A stretch of 64,000 nucleotides of DNA, from assembly GCF_021228795.1 (NCBI RefSeq), contig NZ_CP089309.1:806001-870000 (forward strand). The letters run 5' to 3'. Origin of the DNA: Thiocapsa bogorovii (GTDB lineage Bacteria; Pseudomonadota; Gammaproteobacteria; Chromatiales; Chromatiaceae). Positions 24,704 to 34,018 of this stretch are shown piece after piece; within the stretch, counting starts at the first letter, position 1, and every line of letters begins with the position of its first letter. A model generated the notes under the pieces. The model saw only the letters and a program-made list of their open reading frames with translations, had not been told where the DNA came from and ran no database searches. The translations under genes and the position numbers were made by a program.

Positions 24704-27078
24704 GCATCCTCCCGAGCGACACCAAACCGGGAACGGGGAACAAAACGTTGAGCAAGCCCTTGACCGTCGGCGTGGTCGGCAATCCGAACTGCGGCAAGAC
24801 GACCCTCTTCAACGCGCTGACCGGGTCGCGTCAGCGCGTCGGGAATTGGCCGGGTGTGACCGTGGAGCGCAAGATCGGGCGCTATCGTTTCGAGGGTGCC
24901 ATCGTTCACCTCGTCGATCTGCCCGGCACCTACTCGCTGGATGTCTCGGACCATGATCTCTCGCTCGATGAACGCATTGCCCGTGACTTCATTCACGATC
25001 GCGAGGCCGATCTCGTCCTGAATATCCTGGACGCGACCAACCTCGAGCGGAATCTCTATCTGACCACCCAACTGATGGAGATGGGCCGCCCTCTGGTCGT
25101 GGCACTCAATATGATGGACGTCGCCCGCGAGCGGGGTATGCGGATCGACGTCGCAGCCCTCGCGAAGCGTCTAGGCTGTCCGGTTGTCCCCATCTCGGCG
25201 GCGACCGGAGAAGGCATCGCGGAGCTCAAGCACGTCCTGCTCGAGAGCCAAGCGACCCATCCGATCCCGCAGGTCGAGATCCCCTATCAGCCGGTGCTCG
25301 AAAAGGCGATCGCTGCGCTCTTGCCGCGTGTTGCGACCGTCGCGCGCGACAACGGCGACTCGCCGCGCTGGCTTGCGGCCCGTCTGCTGGAGGGTGACGA
25401 TCTGGCGCAGCGTCTGGTGGGCGACCACCTGCAGCCGGGCGAGGTCCAGGCGCTGCTCGGCGATCAGGCGGACGATATCGACATCCTGATTGCGGATGCC
25501 CGCTACAGCTTCGCCCACGCCATGACCCAGGCCACCGTGACCCAGGTCGGAGAGGTCTCGCGCAACCTCTCCGATCGCATCGATCGCGTGATGCTTAACC
25601 GACTGCTCGGCATCCCGATCTTCCTGGTCGTGATGTATCTGATGTTCATGTTCACGATCAACATCGGGGGGGCCTTCATCGACGCCTTCGACCAGGCCGC
25701 CGGCACGCTCTTCGTGGACGGGACGGCCCATGTCCTCGCCGCTCTCGGCGCACCCGGGTGGCTCGTCCTGTTGCTGGCCGACGGCATCGGCGGAGGCATT
25801 CAGGTGGTGGCGACCTTCATCCCCATCATCGCCTTCCTGTACATCTTCATGTCGATCCTGGAGGACTCGGGCTACATGGCCCGCGCAGCCTTCGTGATGG
25901 ATCGCTTCATGCGCGCCGTCGGCCTGCCGGGCAAGTCCTTCGTGCCGTTGCTGGTCGGCTTCGGCTGCAACGTGCCGGCGATCATGGCGACACGGACCCT
26001 GGAGAACCAACGCGACCGGACCTTGACGGTCCTGATGGCGCCCTTCATGTCCTGCGGTGCGCGTCTGCCGGTCTATGTGCTCTTCGCCGCCGCATTCTTC
26101 CCGGTCGGCGGTCAGAACATCGTCTTCGGGCTCTACCTCATCGGCATCGCGGTCGCGGTGCTGACCGGCTTCGTCATGAAGAGCACCCTACTCAAGGGCA
26201 ACGCCACGCCTTTCATCATGGAGCTGCCGCCATATCATCTGCCGACGCTAAAAGGTGTCGCCTTGCGCACGATCGACCGCACCAAAGGGTTTGTGGTGCG
26301 CGCCGGGCAGGTCATCGTCCCCATGGTGCTGGTGCTTAACGTCATGAACAGTGTCGGCACGGACGGATCCTTCGGCAACGAGAACAGCGACAAATCCGTC
26401 CTCGCCGAGGTCGGGCGCACGCTCTCGCCTGCCTTTGCACCGATGGGCCTGGACGCGGAGAACTGGCCGGCCACCGTCGGCATCTTCACCGGCATCCTGG
26501 CCAAAGAAGCCGTGGTGGGTACCCTGGATGCGACCTATTCGGCCCTCGCAGTCTCGGACGCCGGCGAGGCCGAAGAGGAAACGCCCTTCGATATGAAGGC
26601 CGGACTGCTCGGTGCCTTGGCGACGATTCCCGCGAACCTTACCGATGCAATCGGCAGTTGGGAGGACCCGATCGGCTTGAACGTGGGCGACCTCACCGAC
26701 ACGGCCGTCGTGGCCGAGTCTCAAGAGATCACCACAGGTACCTTCGGGGCCATGGCCTCGCGCTTCGACGGAGCCGCCGGCGCCTTCGCCTATCTGCTCT
26801 TTATCCTGCTCTACGCACCCTGTGTGGCGGCGATTGCGGCCATCTATCGCGAGACATCGCCGGGCTGGGCGGTCTTCACGGTGCTCTGGACGACCGGGCT
26901 CGGCTATATCGTCGCCACCGTCTTCTATCAGAGCGCGATCTTTGCGCGCGACCCGACCAGCTCGGCGGCCTGGATCACCGGCATGTTGGCCCTCTTCGCC
27001 GCTGTGGTCATCGGGATGCGGCTCAGTGCAGAGCGCGGAGGTCCGCGGCCGTCCGGGCTCGTCCGCGAAGGGACCTGA
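24700..27078 (+). CDS. feoB: Ferrous iron transporter FeoB
   Basis: FeoB imports Fe2+ across the inner membrane. The 792-residue protein has a cytosolic G domain with P-loop GNPNCGKT (residues 27-34), the switch DLPGTYSL, and NMMDVA (NxxD G4). The GDI-like helical region follows. The membrane domain contains the Gate motifs VGFGCNVPAIMATRTLE and APFMSCGARLPVYVLFAAAFF. The GTG start at 24700 overlaps feoA by four bases. Confidence 0.96.
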   Translation: MSILPSDTKPGTGNKTLSKPLTVGVVGNPNCGKTTLFNALTGSRQRVGNWPGVTVERKIGRYRFEGAIVHLVDLPGTYSLDVSDHDLSLDERIARDFIHDREADLVLNILDATNLERNLYLTTQLMEMGRPLVVALNMMDVARERGMRIDVAALAKRLGCPVVPISAATGEGIAELKHVLLESQATHPIPQVEIPYQPVLEKAIAALLPRVATVARDNGDSPRWLAARLLEGDDLAQRLVGDHLQPGEVQALLGDQADDIDILIADARYSFAHAMTQATVTQVGEVSRNLSDRIDRVMLNRLLGIPIFLVVMYLMFMFTINIGGAFIDAFDQAAGTLFVDGTAHVLAALGAPGWLVLLLADGIGGGIQVVATFIPIIAFLYIFMSILEDSGYMARAAFVMDRFMRAVGLPGKSFVPLLVGFGCNVPAIMATRTLENQRDRTLTVLMAPFMSCGARLPVYVLFAAAFFPVGGQNIVFGLYLIGIAVAVLTGFVMKSTLLKGNATPFIMELPPYHLPTLKGVALRTIDRTKGFVVRAGQVIVPMVLVLNVMNSVGTDGSFGNENSDKSVLAEVGRTLSPAFAPMGLDAENWPATVGIFTGILAKEAVVGTLDATYSALAVSDAGEAEEETPFDMKAGLLGALATIPANLTDAIGSWEDPIGLNVGDLTDTAVVAESQEITTGTFGAMASRFDGAAGAFAYLLFILLYAPCVAAIAAIYRETSPGWAVFTVLWTTGLGYIVATVFYQSAIFARDPTSSAAWITGMLALFAAVVIGMRLSAERGGPRPSGLVREGT

Positions 27079-27130
27079 TTCCCGTCTCGGATCGACGCCC
27101 TCGACCCCCACATCATCAAGGAGATCGTGC

Positions 27131-27376
27131 ATGATCCTATCGGAGCTCACCGGTTATCTCGAGCAACACCATCGGGTCGGCTTGATGGATCTCGCCTATC
27201 GCTTCGAGTCCAGCCCGGACGCATTGCGCGGCATGCTGAGCATTTTGGAGCGCAAAGGCCGAGTCCGTCGGATCACGGGTTCGGCCGGATGCAGCTCGGG
27301 CTGCAGCAAATGCGACCCGGCAACCATCGAAACCTATGAGTGGATCGGCGAGGGAGCTCATGCAGCGGAGGGCTGA
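27131..27376 (+). CDS. feoC: FeoC-like winged-helix protein with cysteine cluster
   Basis: The 81-residue product has a FeoC-type winged helix (LSELTGYLEQHHRVGLMDLAY...LRGMLSILERKGRVRRI) followed by a cysteine loop GCSSGCSKC (about residues 57-65). In other FeoC proteins such a loop carries an iron-sulfur cluster. FeoC probably modulates FeoB. The ATG at 27131 lies 52 bp after feoB. Confidence 0.88.
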   Translation: MILSELTGYLEQHHRVGLMDLAYRFESSPDALRGMLSILERKGRVRRITGSAGCSSGCSKCDPATIETYEWIGEGAHAAEG

Positions 27377-27483
27377 GGTCGGCGTGAGAGGATTCATCCG
27401 CCGTCGGCGATGAGCTGTCGGTTATCGGTTGTCGGCCAAGAGCACACAGATCGGAGGCGATAGCGGCTTGGATCACAGACGAG

Positions 27484-28536
27484 ATGCCCATGCAGAAACA
27501 CGACATCAGCGACTGGGATCATAGCCACGACTTCTCGACCGCCGACCAGGCGGATGCCGAGCGTCGAACGCGCTGGGTCGTCGGTCTTACGCTCGCGGCG
27601 ATGTGCGTGGAGTTGGTGGCGGGCTGGATCACCGGCTCGATGGCCCTACTGGCGGATGGCTGGCATATGGGCAGTCACGCCGCAGCGCTCGGTATCGCCG
27701 CCTACGCCTATGCCTTCGCGCGGCAGCGCGGCGCGGATCCTCGCTTCACCTTCGGGACCGGCAAGGTGCCCTCGCTCGCAGGCTATACGAGCGCGCTGCT
27801 GCTGGCCGCCGGTGCCGTTTGGATGGTGTTCGAATCCTTGAGCCGACTGATCGATCCGGTCGAGATCCGCTACGAGGAAGCGATCATCGTCGCCGTCTTC
27901 GGTCTGGCCGTGAACCTGCTCAGCGCCTGGTTGCTGGGTCATTCCGGACACGATCACCACCATCACGAGCATGCTCATCCGCATGAGCCTAAGCATCCGC
28001 ACCACCACGCTCACGAGCAGCGTCACGGATTGGCAGACATCCAGGATCACAACCTCAAGGCGGCCTATCTGCATGTGATCGCCGATGCCCTGACCTCCGT
28101 GCTGGCGCTGGTTGCACTGGGGATGGGCATGCTCTACGGCTGGGCATTCATGGACCCTTTGATGGGTATCGTCGGCGCCATCCTGGTGGGCCGCTGGGCC
28201 TGGGGGCTTGCGCGCGAGAGCGCGCAAGTGCTGCTGGACGCCGGCGATCACGGCGAGATCGAGCGAGAGATCCGCACACGCATCGAGTCCGACGCCGACA
28301 ACCAGGTCTCCGATCTACATGTCTGGCGGATCGCTCCGGCTGGTCGCGCCTGCATCCTGTCGCTCGTCACTCACCATCCGCGCCCCGTCGAGCACTACCG
28401 CGGGCTGCTCTCCGGCATGAAGGGCTTGCTTCACATCACGGTCGAGGTCAATCAGTGCCGACAGCCGGCATGCGGGGGCGAGTCAATAACCCTCGATCCT
28501 GCAGTTGACCGCTTCACGCCCCATACAAGTATTTGA
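27484..28536 (+). CDS. dmeF: Cation diffusion facilitator of the DmeF type
   Basis: The 350-residue CDF exporter begins HDISDWDHSHDF, a DmeF-type N-terminus. Six transmembrane helices include the metal-site motif ALLADGWHMGSHA in helix 2 and HVIADALTSVLAL in helix 5. A long histidine-rich loop (GHDHHHHEHAHPHEPKHPHH) lies between helices 4 and 5. DmeF proteins export Co2+ and Ni2+; metal preference here is inferred. It lies just downstream of feo, possibly reflecting metal homeostasis. Confidence 0.88.
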   Translation: MPMQKHDISDWDHSHDFSTADQADAERRTRWVVGLTLAAMCVELVAGWITGSMALLADGWHMGSHAAALGIAAYAYAFARQRGADPRFTFGTGKVPSLAGYTSALLLAAGAVWMVFESLSRLIDPVEIRYEEAIIVAVFGLAVNLLSAWLLGHSGHDHHHHEHAHPHEPKHPHHHAHEQRHGLADIQDHNLKAAYLHVIADALTSVLALVALGMGMLYGWAFMDPLMGIVGAILVGRWAWGLARESAQVLLDAGDHGEIEREIRTRIESDADNQVSDLHVWRIAPAGRACILSLVTHHPRPVEHYRGLLSGMKGLLHITVEVNQCRQPACGGESITLDPAVDRFTPHTSI

Positions 28537-28661
28537 CACGGTCGGCGATCTTGGACAGCGGACGCCTCACCCGCCGGGCTTGATGATCGCGCCGTATCCA
28601 ACGGCGGACCGATCACGAGCGACACTGTCGGCGGTCGAAGCGGAGCGCGACGCATGGCGAA

Positions 28662-29318
28662 TCAGGGGATGCGCAGCGAGCCGTCTCGAACGTCTGGCTG
28701 CTCCGGGGCCGGCGGCTTGGGTTTCGGGAGCTGCTTCAGGGTCACGGCAACATCCCGGCTGAAATCGCTCAACGTCTCGCTCATCGCCGCGATGAGTGCA
28801 CCCTCGTCCTTCGGCTCGGCCAGCGGGCGACGGTAACGCGTTTCCTCGACGCGTAAGACCTGATCCGTGCGGTGGTCGAGCACGATCCAGCGCGCCCGCA
28901 GCACGGCATATCCATCGTAGGTCCCTTCGAAGGCGAGAACGTCGGCCGTCACCCGAAAATCCAACGGATAGCGCACCTCGCCGGGAACGGCGAAGACGCT
29001 GGTCGTGCCCAACAGGGCGGACACGTTCTCGATCCAGACCCGCAGAAAGTCGTCCTGGATGGTCCCGCCCCAGCGATGGAACTCGTCGATGGCCAATCGA
29101 TTTCCGGCATCGCGCGTCACGATCTGGGGTCTGTCCAAGAACCGAGGAAAGTTCACCGGACCCAGTCCGACGCTCGGCGCCGTGCTCGACGAACCACCCG
29201 CATCGGGCAAACCCCGCATCGGCGTCAGGGTATAGAAGCTCGACGGCGGCGTGGTCGCACACCCCGTGGAGAGCAGGACAGCGACCGCGACGACCAGCCC
29301 AAAACGCCTCACCTTCAT
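28662..29318 (-). CDS. pqiC: ABC-type transport auxiliary lipoprotein PqiC
   Basis: The 218-residue outer-membrane lipoprotein of the PqiC family has the lipobox LSTGC (Cys about residue 20). The family opening follows (PPSSFYTLTP, then VGLGPVNFPRFLDRPQIVTR). A proline-rich C-terminus completes it. It binds the PqiB barrel tip in the Pqi lipid transport machine. The ATG overlaps the pqiB stop by one base. Confidence 0.92.
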   Translation of the reverse strand: MKVRRFGLVVAVAVLLSTGCATTPPSSFYTLTPMRGLPDAGGSSSTAPSVGLGPVNFPRFLDRPQIVTRDAGNRLAIDEFHRWGGTIQDDFLRVWIENVSALLGTTSVFAVPGEVRYPLDFRVTADVLAFEGTYDGYAVLRARWIVLDHRTDQVLRVEETRYRRPLAEPKDEGALIAAMSETLSDFSRDVAVTLKQLPKPKPPAPEQPDVRDGSLRIP

Positions 29319-31000
29319 CAACCTCCTCCTTTACCCCTCAGCAGGGCTTCCGGGTGACGCTCGAGATAGTCCGTCAGGACCCGCAGCGATCGCGCCGCGC
29401 CCGAGACCTCGTTCAACGAGCGTCGCAGCTCGACGGAGATGGGCGATCCCTCCTCGATCAACTGACGGACACTCCGCAAGGTCGCAGTGGTCTGACGCAG
29501 GGTTTCGGTCAACTCGGGCGCAATGCCTGTGTTGAGCTGCTCGGCTAGCCCACGAATCTCGGTCAGCGACGCTTCAAGCTCCACGATACCCTGTTTGAGT
29601 GCCGGGGAGTTCACGATCTCGCTCGCTCCGGAGAGCGTGTCGGTCAGATCCTTTCCGATCCGATCGAACGGAAAGGCATCAAGCCGGTCGAGGATCGCAG
29701 TGACCTTGTTGGTCAACGCCTCGAGCGAGCCCGGGATCGTCGGCAGGACGTCATAGTCGCCCTCCTTCGCAAGCACCGCCGGCGGTGTATCCGGGTAGAA
29801 ATCCAACTCGATATAGAGCTGGCCCGTAATAAGGCTGCCCGTCTTGAGCTGAGCCCGCAAACCTTTGGCGACCAATTGCCTGATCATACCCGTCTCGTCG
29901 AACGCGCCTCGATCACCGCGGACCGCAACCCGTTCAGGCTCCAGCTCGATCAGGACCGGAATATGGAACTGAAGGTCTTCGACGCTGAGCTGGAGTTGGA
30001 TATCGAGGACCTTCCCGATCGCAATCCCACGCAGCATCACGGGTGCGCCGACACTCAAACCCCGCACCGAGCCCTCGAAGAGGAGGAGATAGCGCTCTTT
30101 GTGCAGGTAGGTCTTCTCGTGGGCGTTGTCGCGGTTCGCATAGAGCGGAAACACGTGATCCGGGCCCGGGGGCTCGCCCGGCGCATCGATGGTATCGGGC
30201 GTATCGAAGGCGACACCGCCGATCAAGACCGACATTAGCGACTCGGTATCCACCTTCACACCGGCCGCACTCAAGGAAAAATCGATCCCGCTGGCGTTCC
30301 AGAACCGGGTACTCGTCGATACCAAGCGGTCATGCGGCGAAAAGACAAAGACGTCGATACTGACCGCTTCCCCGTCTTCGTCGAGCGAGAAGCCCGCAAC
30401 CTGTCCGACCTGAATCTGGCGATAGTAGACCGGCGCACCGATGTTCAACGATGCCAAGGTGGGCGAGCGCAGCGTGAATCGCGTCCCCGGCTCCGAGGTC
30501 GTGAAGAGCGGCGGCTCCTCGAGACCTTTGAAGTGACGCACTTCTTTACCCCCGAGCACCGGATCGATCGCGATAAAAGAGCCCGACAGCAGGGTTTCCA
30601 GGCCCGAGACACCGCTGGCGGTCACCCGCGGGCGCTCGACCCAGAAGCGCGTCTTCGCGGTCAGAAACTGCTCCGCGCCGTGCTTGAGCTCGGCCGTGAC
30701 GATGACGCTCTTCAGATCAGCACTCACATCGATGGAGGTGACCTGACCGATGTCGACATCCTTGAACTTCACCTTGGTCGTACCGGCTTCCAGCCCCGAC
30801 GCCGTCCCGAACTCGATCTTGACCGTCGGTCCCCGTTCGGCATACGTCTTTACCGCAAGCCAGCCTCCGATCAACAGGGCCAAGATCGGAATCAGCCAGA
30901 CGAGCGAGACACCGCTGCGCCCCCTGACGATCGCCGCAGGCGGGTCCTCAAGGGGATTCGGCAAGGGCGGCCCCGAACCGGTGTTCTCGATCTCCGACAT
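29318..31000 (-). CDS. pqiB: Intermembrane transport protein PqiB (three MCE domains)
   Basis: PqiB forms a syringe-like tunnel between the inner and outer membranes. The 560-residue product has one N-terminal membrane helix (about residues 31-49, VSLVWLIPILALLIGGWLA) followed by three MCE repeats. These begin near TVKIEFGTASGLEAGTTKVK, FTLRSPTLASLNIGAPVYYR and LLFEGSVRGLSVGAPVMLRG. A long C-terminal coiled-coil-like region follows. It starts 53 bp inside pqiA and ends on the pqiC start. Confidence 0.95.
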   Translation of the reverse strand: MSEIENTGSGPPLPNPLEDPPAAIVRGRSGVSLVWLIPILALLIGGWLAVKTYAERGPTVKIEFGTASGLEAGTTKVKFKDVDIGQVTSIDVSADLKSVIVTAELKHGAEQFLTAKTRFWVERPRVTASGVSGLETLLSGSFIAIDPVLGGKEVRHFKGLEEPPLFTTSEPGTRFTLRSPTLASLNIGAPVYYRQIQVGQVAGFSLDEDGEAVSIDVFVFSPHDRLVSTSTRFWNASGIDFSLSAAGVKVDTESLMSVLIGGVAFDTPDTIDAPGEPPGPDHVFPLYANRDNAHEKTYLHKERYLLLFEGSVRGLSVGAPVMLRGIAIGKVLDIQLQLSVEDLQFHIPVLIELEPERVAVRGDRGAFDETGMIRQLVAKGLRAQLKTGSLITGQLYIELDFYPDTPPAVLAKEGDYDVLPTIPGSLEALTNKVTAILDRLDAFPFDRIGKDLTDTLSGASEIVNSPALKQGIVELEASLTEIRGLAEQLNTGIAPELTETLRQTTATLRSVRQLIEEGSPISVELRRSLNEVSGAARSLRVLTDYLERHPEALLRGKGGG

Positions 31001-32237
31001 GTCCCTGCTCCATTGCGTCCCAGATCAACCTGGGATCGAACGACATGGCCGCGAGCATGGTCAAGACCACGACCGCGCAAAAAAAGACGGCGCCGAGCTC
31101 CGCTTGGACGCTCGCAATATTCCCGAGCCGCACCAAAGCGACAAGGATGGTGACCACATAGACATCCACCATGGACCAGCGCCCGATTGTCTCCACGACG
31201 CGATAGAGCCGGGTTCTCTCGCGTGGCCGCCAGTTGGAGCGCCGCTGGACCGAGACGAGAAGGGATAACAGAATCACCAGCTTCAACAGCGGAACGAAGA
31301 TGCTCGCAGTAAAGATCACAAGGGCCAGGGGCCACATTCCGTGATCCAACATGAACCATACTCCGCTGAAGATGGTATCCGATTGGCTGCTTCCCAGCGA
31401 AGTCACCGACATGATCGGCAAGACGTTCGCCGGGATGTAGCAGACGATCGCCGCAAACAACAGCGCCCACGTCCTCTGCAGGCTTTGGGGTTTTCGTCGG
31501 TGCAGGACATCCGTGCAACGCGGACAGCGCAGACGATTGCCGTCGCGCATGGCTTCGGAGGGCCGAACCACCAGCTCGCAGACATCGCAGGAGACGTGAT
31601 CCTCGCCATGGCGCAACGGGCGCGCGCGACCGCCTGTGATCGGCACACGCGACCAGACGAGATCGGGATCCAGAGCCGATTGGGCAGCCGCCAGGACAAA
31701 GATGAGCGCGACGAGCGCAAAGAGCGAGGCACCGGGAACAATCGACGCCAGGTCGGCGAGCTTGACCACCGCCACAAGAATTCCGACCATGAAGACGTCC
31801 ATCATCCCCCACGGGACCAAGGTCCGGACCCATCGAAAGAGTGTCGGCAACCAGTGTGGCATTCGGTTCATCGTCAGCGGAACCAGGACGACCAGCAAGA
31901 GCGCCAACTGCAGACCCGGCGCCAGAATGCTGGTGAAGAGCACCACCGCGGCGATCGGCCAATTGCCTCCTTGATAGAGATCGACCACGCCCGTCATCAG
32001 CGTGGTTTGCGTCCCCCTGCCCTGCATCTCGAACGAGAGAAAGGGGAAACCGTTGGCGATGATGAAGAGGACGAGCCCGGCGATCGTGAGTGCCAGAGTC
32101 CGGTTCAGGCTATCCGGTCGATGACGGTGCATCACGCCGCCGCAGCGCACGCACTGCGCCGATCCGCCCGACGGCACCTCCGGGATGCGCTGGAGCAGAC
32201 CGCATTCCAGACATGCGGTGAGCGGGTCTTGGGCCAT
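30948..32237 (-). CDS. pqiA: Intermembrane transport protein PqiA
   Basis: The 429-residue inner-membrane protein consists of two PqiA repeats, each with an N-terminal zinc-ribbon-like cysteine set (CLECG...CVRCGG and CDVCE...CPRC) followed by four helices. ANGFPFLSFEMQG and PANVLPIMSVTSLG mark the two helix-1 loops. The ATG at 32237 begins MAQDPLTACLECG. The last 53 bp overlap pqiB. Confidence 0.93.
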   Translation of the reverse strand: MAQDPLTACLECGLLQRIPEVPSGGSAQCVRCGGVMHRHRPDSLNRTLALTIAGLVLFIIANGFPFLSFEMQGRGTQTTLMTGVVDLYQGGNWPIAAVVLFTSILAPGLQLALLLVVLVPLTMNRMPHWLPTLFRWVRTLVPWGMMDVFMVGILVAVVKLADLASIVPGASLFALVALIFVLAAAQSALDPDLVWSRVPITGGRARPLRHGEDHVSCDVCELVVRPSEAMRDGNRLRCPRCTDVLHRRKPQSLQRTWALLFAAIVCYIPANVLPIMSVTSLGSSQSDTIFSGVWFMLDHGMWPLALVIFTASIFVPLLKLVILLSLLVSVQRRSNWRPRERTRLYRVVETIGRWSMVDVYVVTILVALVRLGNIASVQAELGAVFFCAVVVLTMLAAMSFDPRLIWDAMEQGHVGDREHRFGAALAESP

Positions 32238-32667
32238 GGTGCTCGGTCGTCTGTTCGGTGTTCCGTGCGAATCGGCGCTGGATCGGTTGCGTGACGCGCG
32301 CGACGCGTCACCCTGCGAAGAAGGGTTAGGCTGCCGGTATACTACACCGAGCACACGCGGATTTTTCGCTGCATTGCACGCCCCGCGCGCGCACGCCGGG
32401 CCGGAGTTGCGCCTTGTCCCGACACGCGCGGTGCGCACCCTGCTTTCCTAAAGACCCCAGTGCTCGGAATAGCCCCCTAGTCGGAAGGCGGAGAGGTCAA
32501 TTCCCGGCAACCCCGGCACCGCAGCCCGCATCGCCCACGGAGCAGCGCGCCCGAGATCAATGAAATCAAATCAAGGCTCAAGGCGCTTCGACGACGCTGA
32601 TTTGGGATACATACAAGGCCGGACCCGAACGACAACAGACCATGCCACATCAGACGCGCCTTAATCC
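32238..32667. other. pqiA-holC divergent intergenic region (430 bp)
   Basis: Promoters for both sides must lie here, but no convincing -35/-10 pair stands out. The stretch near 32346-32372 resembles one near 17714-17740 (CCGAGC.CACG..GGATTTTCGC pattern). No gene is supported. Confidence 0.5.
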
Positions 32668-33099
32668 ATGACCCGAATCGACTTCTACAGCCTCGACGGC
32701 AACAGCGGCGGCGATCGCTTCCTCCTCGTCTGTCGCCTCGTCGACCGCATCCGTGCAACCGGCGCGCGCGTGCTGATCCACTGCCCCGATCCGGATCAAG
32801 CTCAGCATTTGGATCGTCTGCTCTGGACCTTCCGAGAAGACAGCTTCTTGCCCCACGGACGGGTCGGCCGCACCGATCCGGAACTGACTCCCGTCCTCAT
32901 CAGCGGCGACGGCTCCCCCGACGAGGAGGATCAGGTCTTGGTCAACCTCTCGAGCGAGGTCCCCGAGTTCTTCGGCCGCTTCGAGCGTCTCTGCGAGCCC
33001 ATCGACCACGACCCCGCCGCCCGCCTCGCCGGCCGCGAGCGCTTCCGCTATTACCGCGATCGCGGCTACCCGCTGGAGCACCACGAGATTCGGCTCTAA
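32668..33099 (+). CDS. holC: DNA polymerase III subunit chi HolC
   Basis: The 143-residue HolC-family protein, which connects the clamp loader to single-strand-binding protein. Signatures are RIDFYSLDG at the N-terminus, ACRLVDRI-type helix (LLVCRLVDRIRATGARVLIHCP), a LLWTFREDSFLPHG block and PVLIS with the following DQVLVNLSSEVPEFFGRFER. The stop TAA is followed by ACC, a half-match to the repeat arm, but no closing arm is visible. Confidence 0.93.
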   Translation: MTRIDFYSLDGNSGGDRFLLVCRLVDRIRATGARVLIHCPDPDQAQHLDRLLWTFREDSFLPHGRVGRTDPELTPVLISGDGSPDEEDQVLVNLSSEVPEFFGRFERLCEPIDHDPAARLAGRERFRYYRDRGYPLEHHEIRL

Positions 33100-33297
33100 A
33101 CCACCCCGCAAGACGCGTTGCAATCGAGCTTTGTTGGCCGGGGTGAGCCCCGGAGCCTCGGCATCCGCGAAACCCTGCATCAAGCCGGGTTCGCGGACGC
33201 ACTCCACCCGGCCCCTTCCCGTCGGTCTCTCATTCCTTCGGTAGCGTCGAGCCACAGGCGGACGAGCCGGCCCGCTTGCGCGCTCGCAATCAGGGGG

Positions 33298-33325
33298 TTG
33301 ACGCGCCGTCAATTCTGACTATATT
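33298..33325 (+). promoter_or_regulatory. Candidate sigma-70 promoter of the DsrC-like gene
   Basis: TTGACG (33298-33303), a 16-bp spacer and TATATT (33320-33325) lie about 70 bp upstream of the ATG at 33394. Confidence 0.55.
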
Positions 33326-33393
33326 CGTAGGTGAGAGAGCAGTTAATGTCGGCATAAGAATTATTGATCCACCAAAGACCAAGGATAATCACG

Positions 33394-33738
33394 ATGACCC
33401 AAACCGCCGTCCGCACCCAGACCCCGCCCAAACATCGACCCCTACCCGTCGACGAGGACGGATTCCTGATCGACCCGACGGATTGGAACGCGGGAATGGC
33501 CCGTGTCATGGCGGAGCTCGACGAGATCGGGCCGCTTGGCCCCGACCATTGGTCCATCATCTACTACCTTCGCGAGCACCGCATGACCTACGGCTCCATC
33601 CCGCCGGCGTCGCAGATCTGCCGCACCCACGGCATGAAGCGCGATGCAGTGCATCGGCTCTTCGGATCCTGCCGCCAGGCGTGGCGCATTGCGGGTTTAC
33701 CGCATCCCGGTGATGAAGCCTTGAGCTATATGAGCTAA
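33394..33738 (+). CDS. DsrC-like protein lacking the redox cysteines (RspA-type)
   Basis: The 114-residue product has the DsrC fold pattern LPVDEDGFLIDPTDWN and LREHRMTYGSIPPASQI. The C-terminal arm reads AWRIAGLPHPGDE, not KWGGLPKPTGCV. The position of CysB is a tryptophan, CysA is replaced, and the protein runs nine residues beyond. The only cysteines are elsewhere. Such DsrC paralogues have been called RspA and proposed to be regulatory. AAGGA precedes the ATG. The stop TAA is the start of repeat copy 9. Confidence 0.85.
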   Translation: MTQTAVRTQTPPKHRPLPVDEDGFLIDPTDWNAGMARVMAELDEIGPLGPDHWSIIYYLREHRMTYGSIPPASQICRTHGMKRDAVHRLFGSCRQAWRIAGLPHPGDEALSYMS

Positions 33739-33819
33739 ACCGCTTCTGGAGCGGGATGCATCGGGCCGGGAGTGATCAGCTACGGCAGAAACCAGACCTG
33801 TCGTCGCTGACGCCGTTTA
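33736..33819. repeat. 84-bp inverted-repeat element, copy 9 (degenerate)
   Basis: TAAACCGCTTC at 33736-33746 pairs with GACGCCGTTTA at 33809-33819 with two mismatches. The first three bases are the stop of the DsrC-like gene. Confidence 0.7.
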
Positions 33820-33948
33820 GGGTTCGAAAACGATCGAAACACCAAGCACCTCGCTCTGGACAGGGCTTTCAGCCGCGTCGGTAAAACCCTGCCATTCAAG
33901 TCAATCACCTGTTTGTTGCCAGCGAAGGGGCCGCGACAAGGTTCACGG

Positions 33949-33966
33949 GTCGGGCTGAAGCCCGAC
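33949..33966. other. Hairpin downstream of parC
   Basis: GTCGGGCT-GA-AGCCCGAC is a perfect 8-bp stem between the DsrC-like gene and the parC stop. There is no adjacent T-run, so a terminator role is doubtful. Confidence 0.4.
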
Positions 33967-34018
33967 CGACAGCGGATCGGGTCGTGCGCGCGTCGGATTT
34001 GGTCTTCGCCCAGCCGGC

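Noticed and set aside
33097-33130. Thirteenth copy of the 85-bp element at the holC stop
   Set aside because: TAAACC matches the left arm start but the rest of the arm diverges and no right arm occurs at the expected distance.
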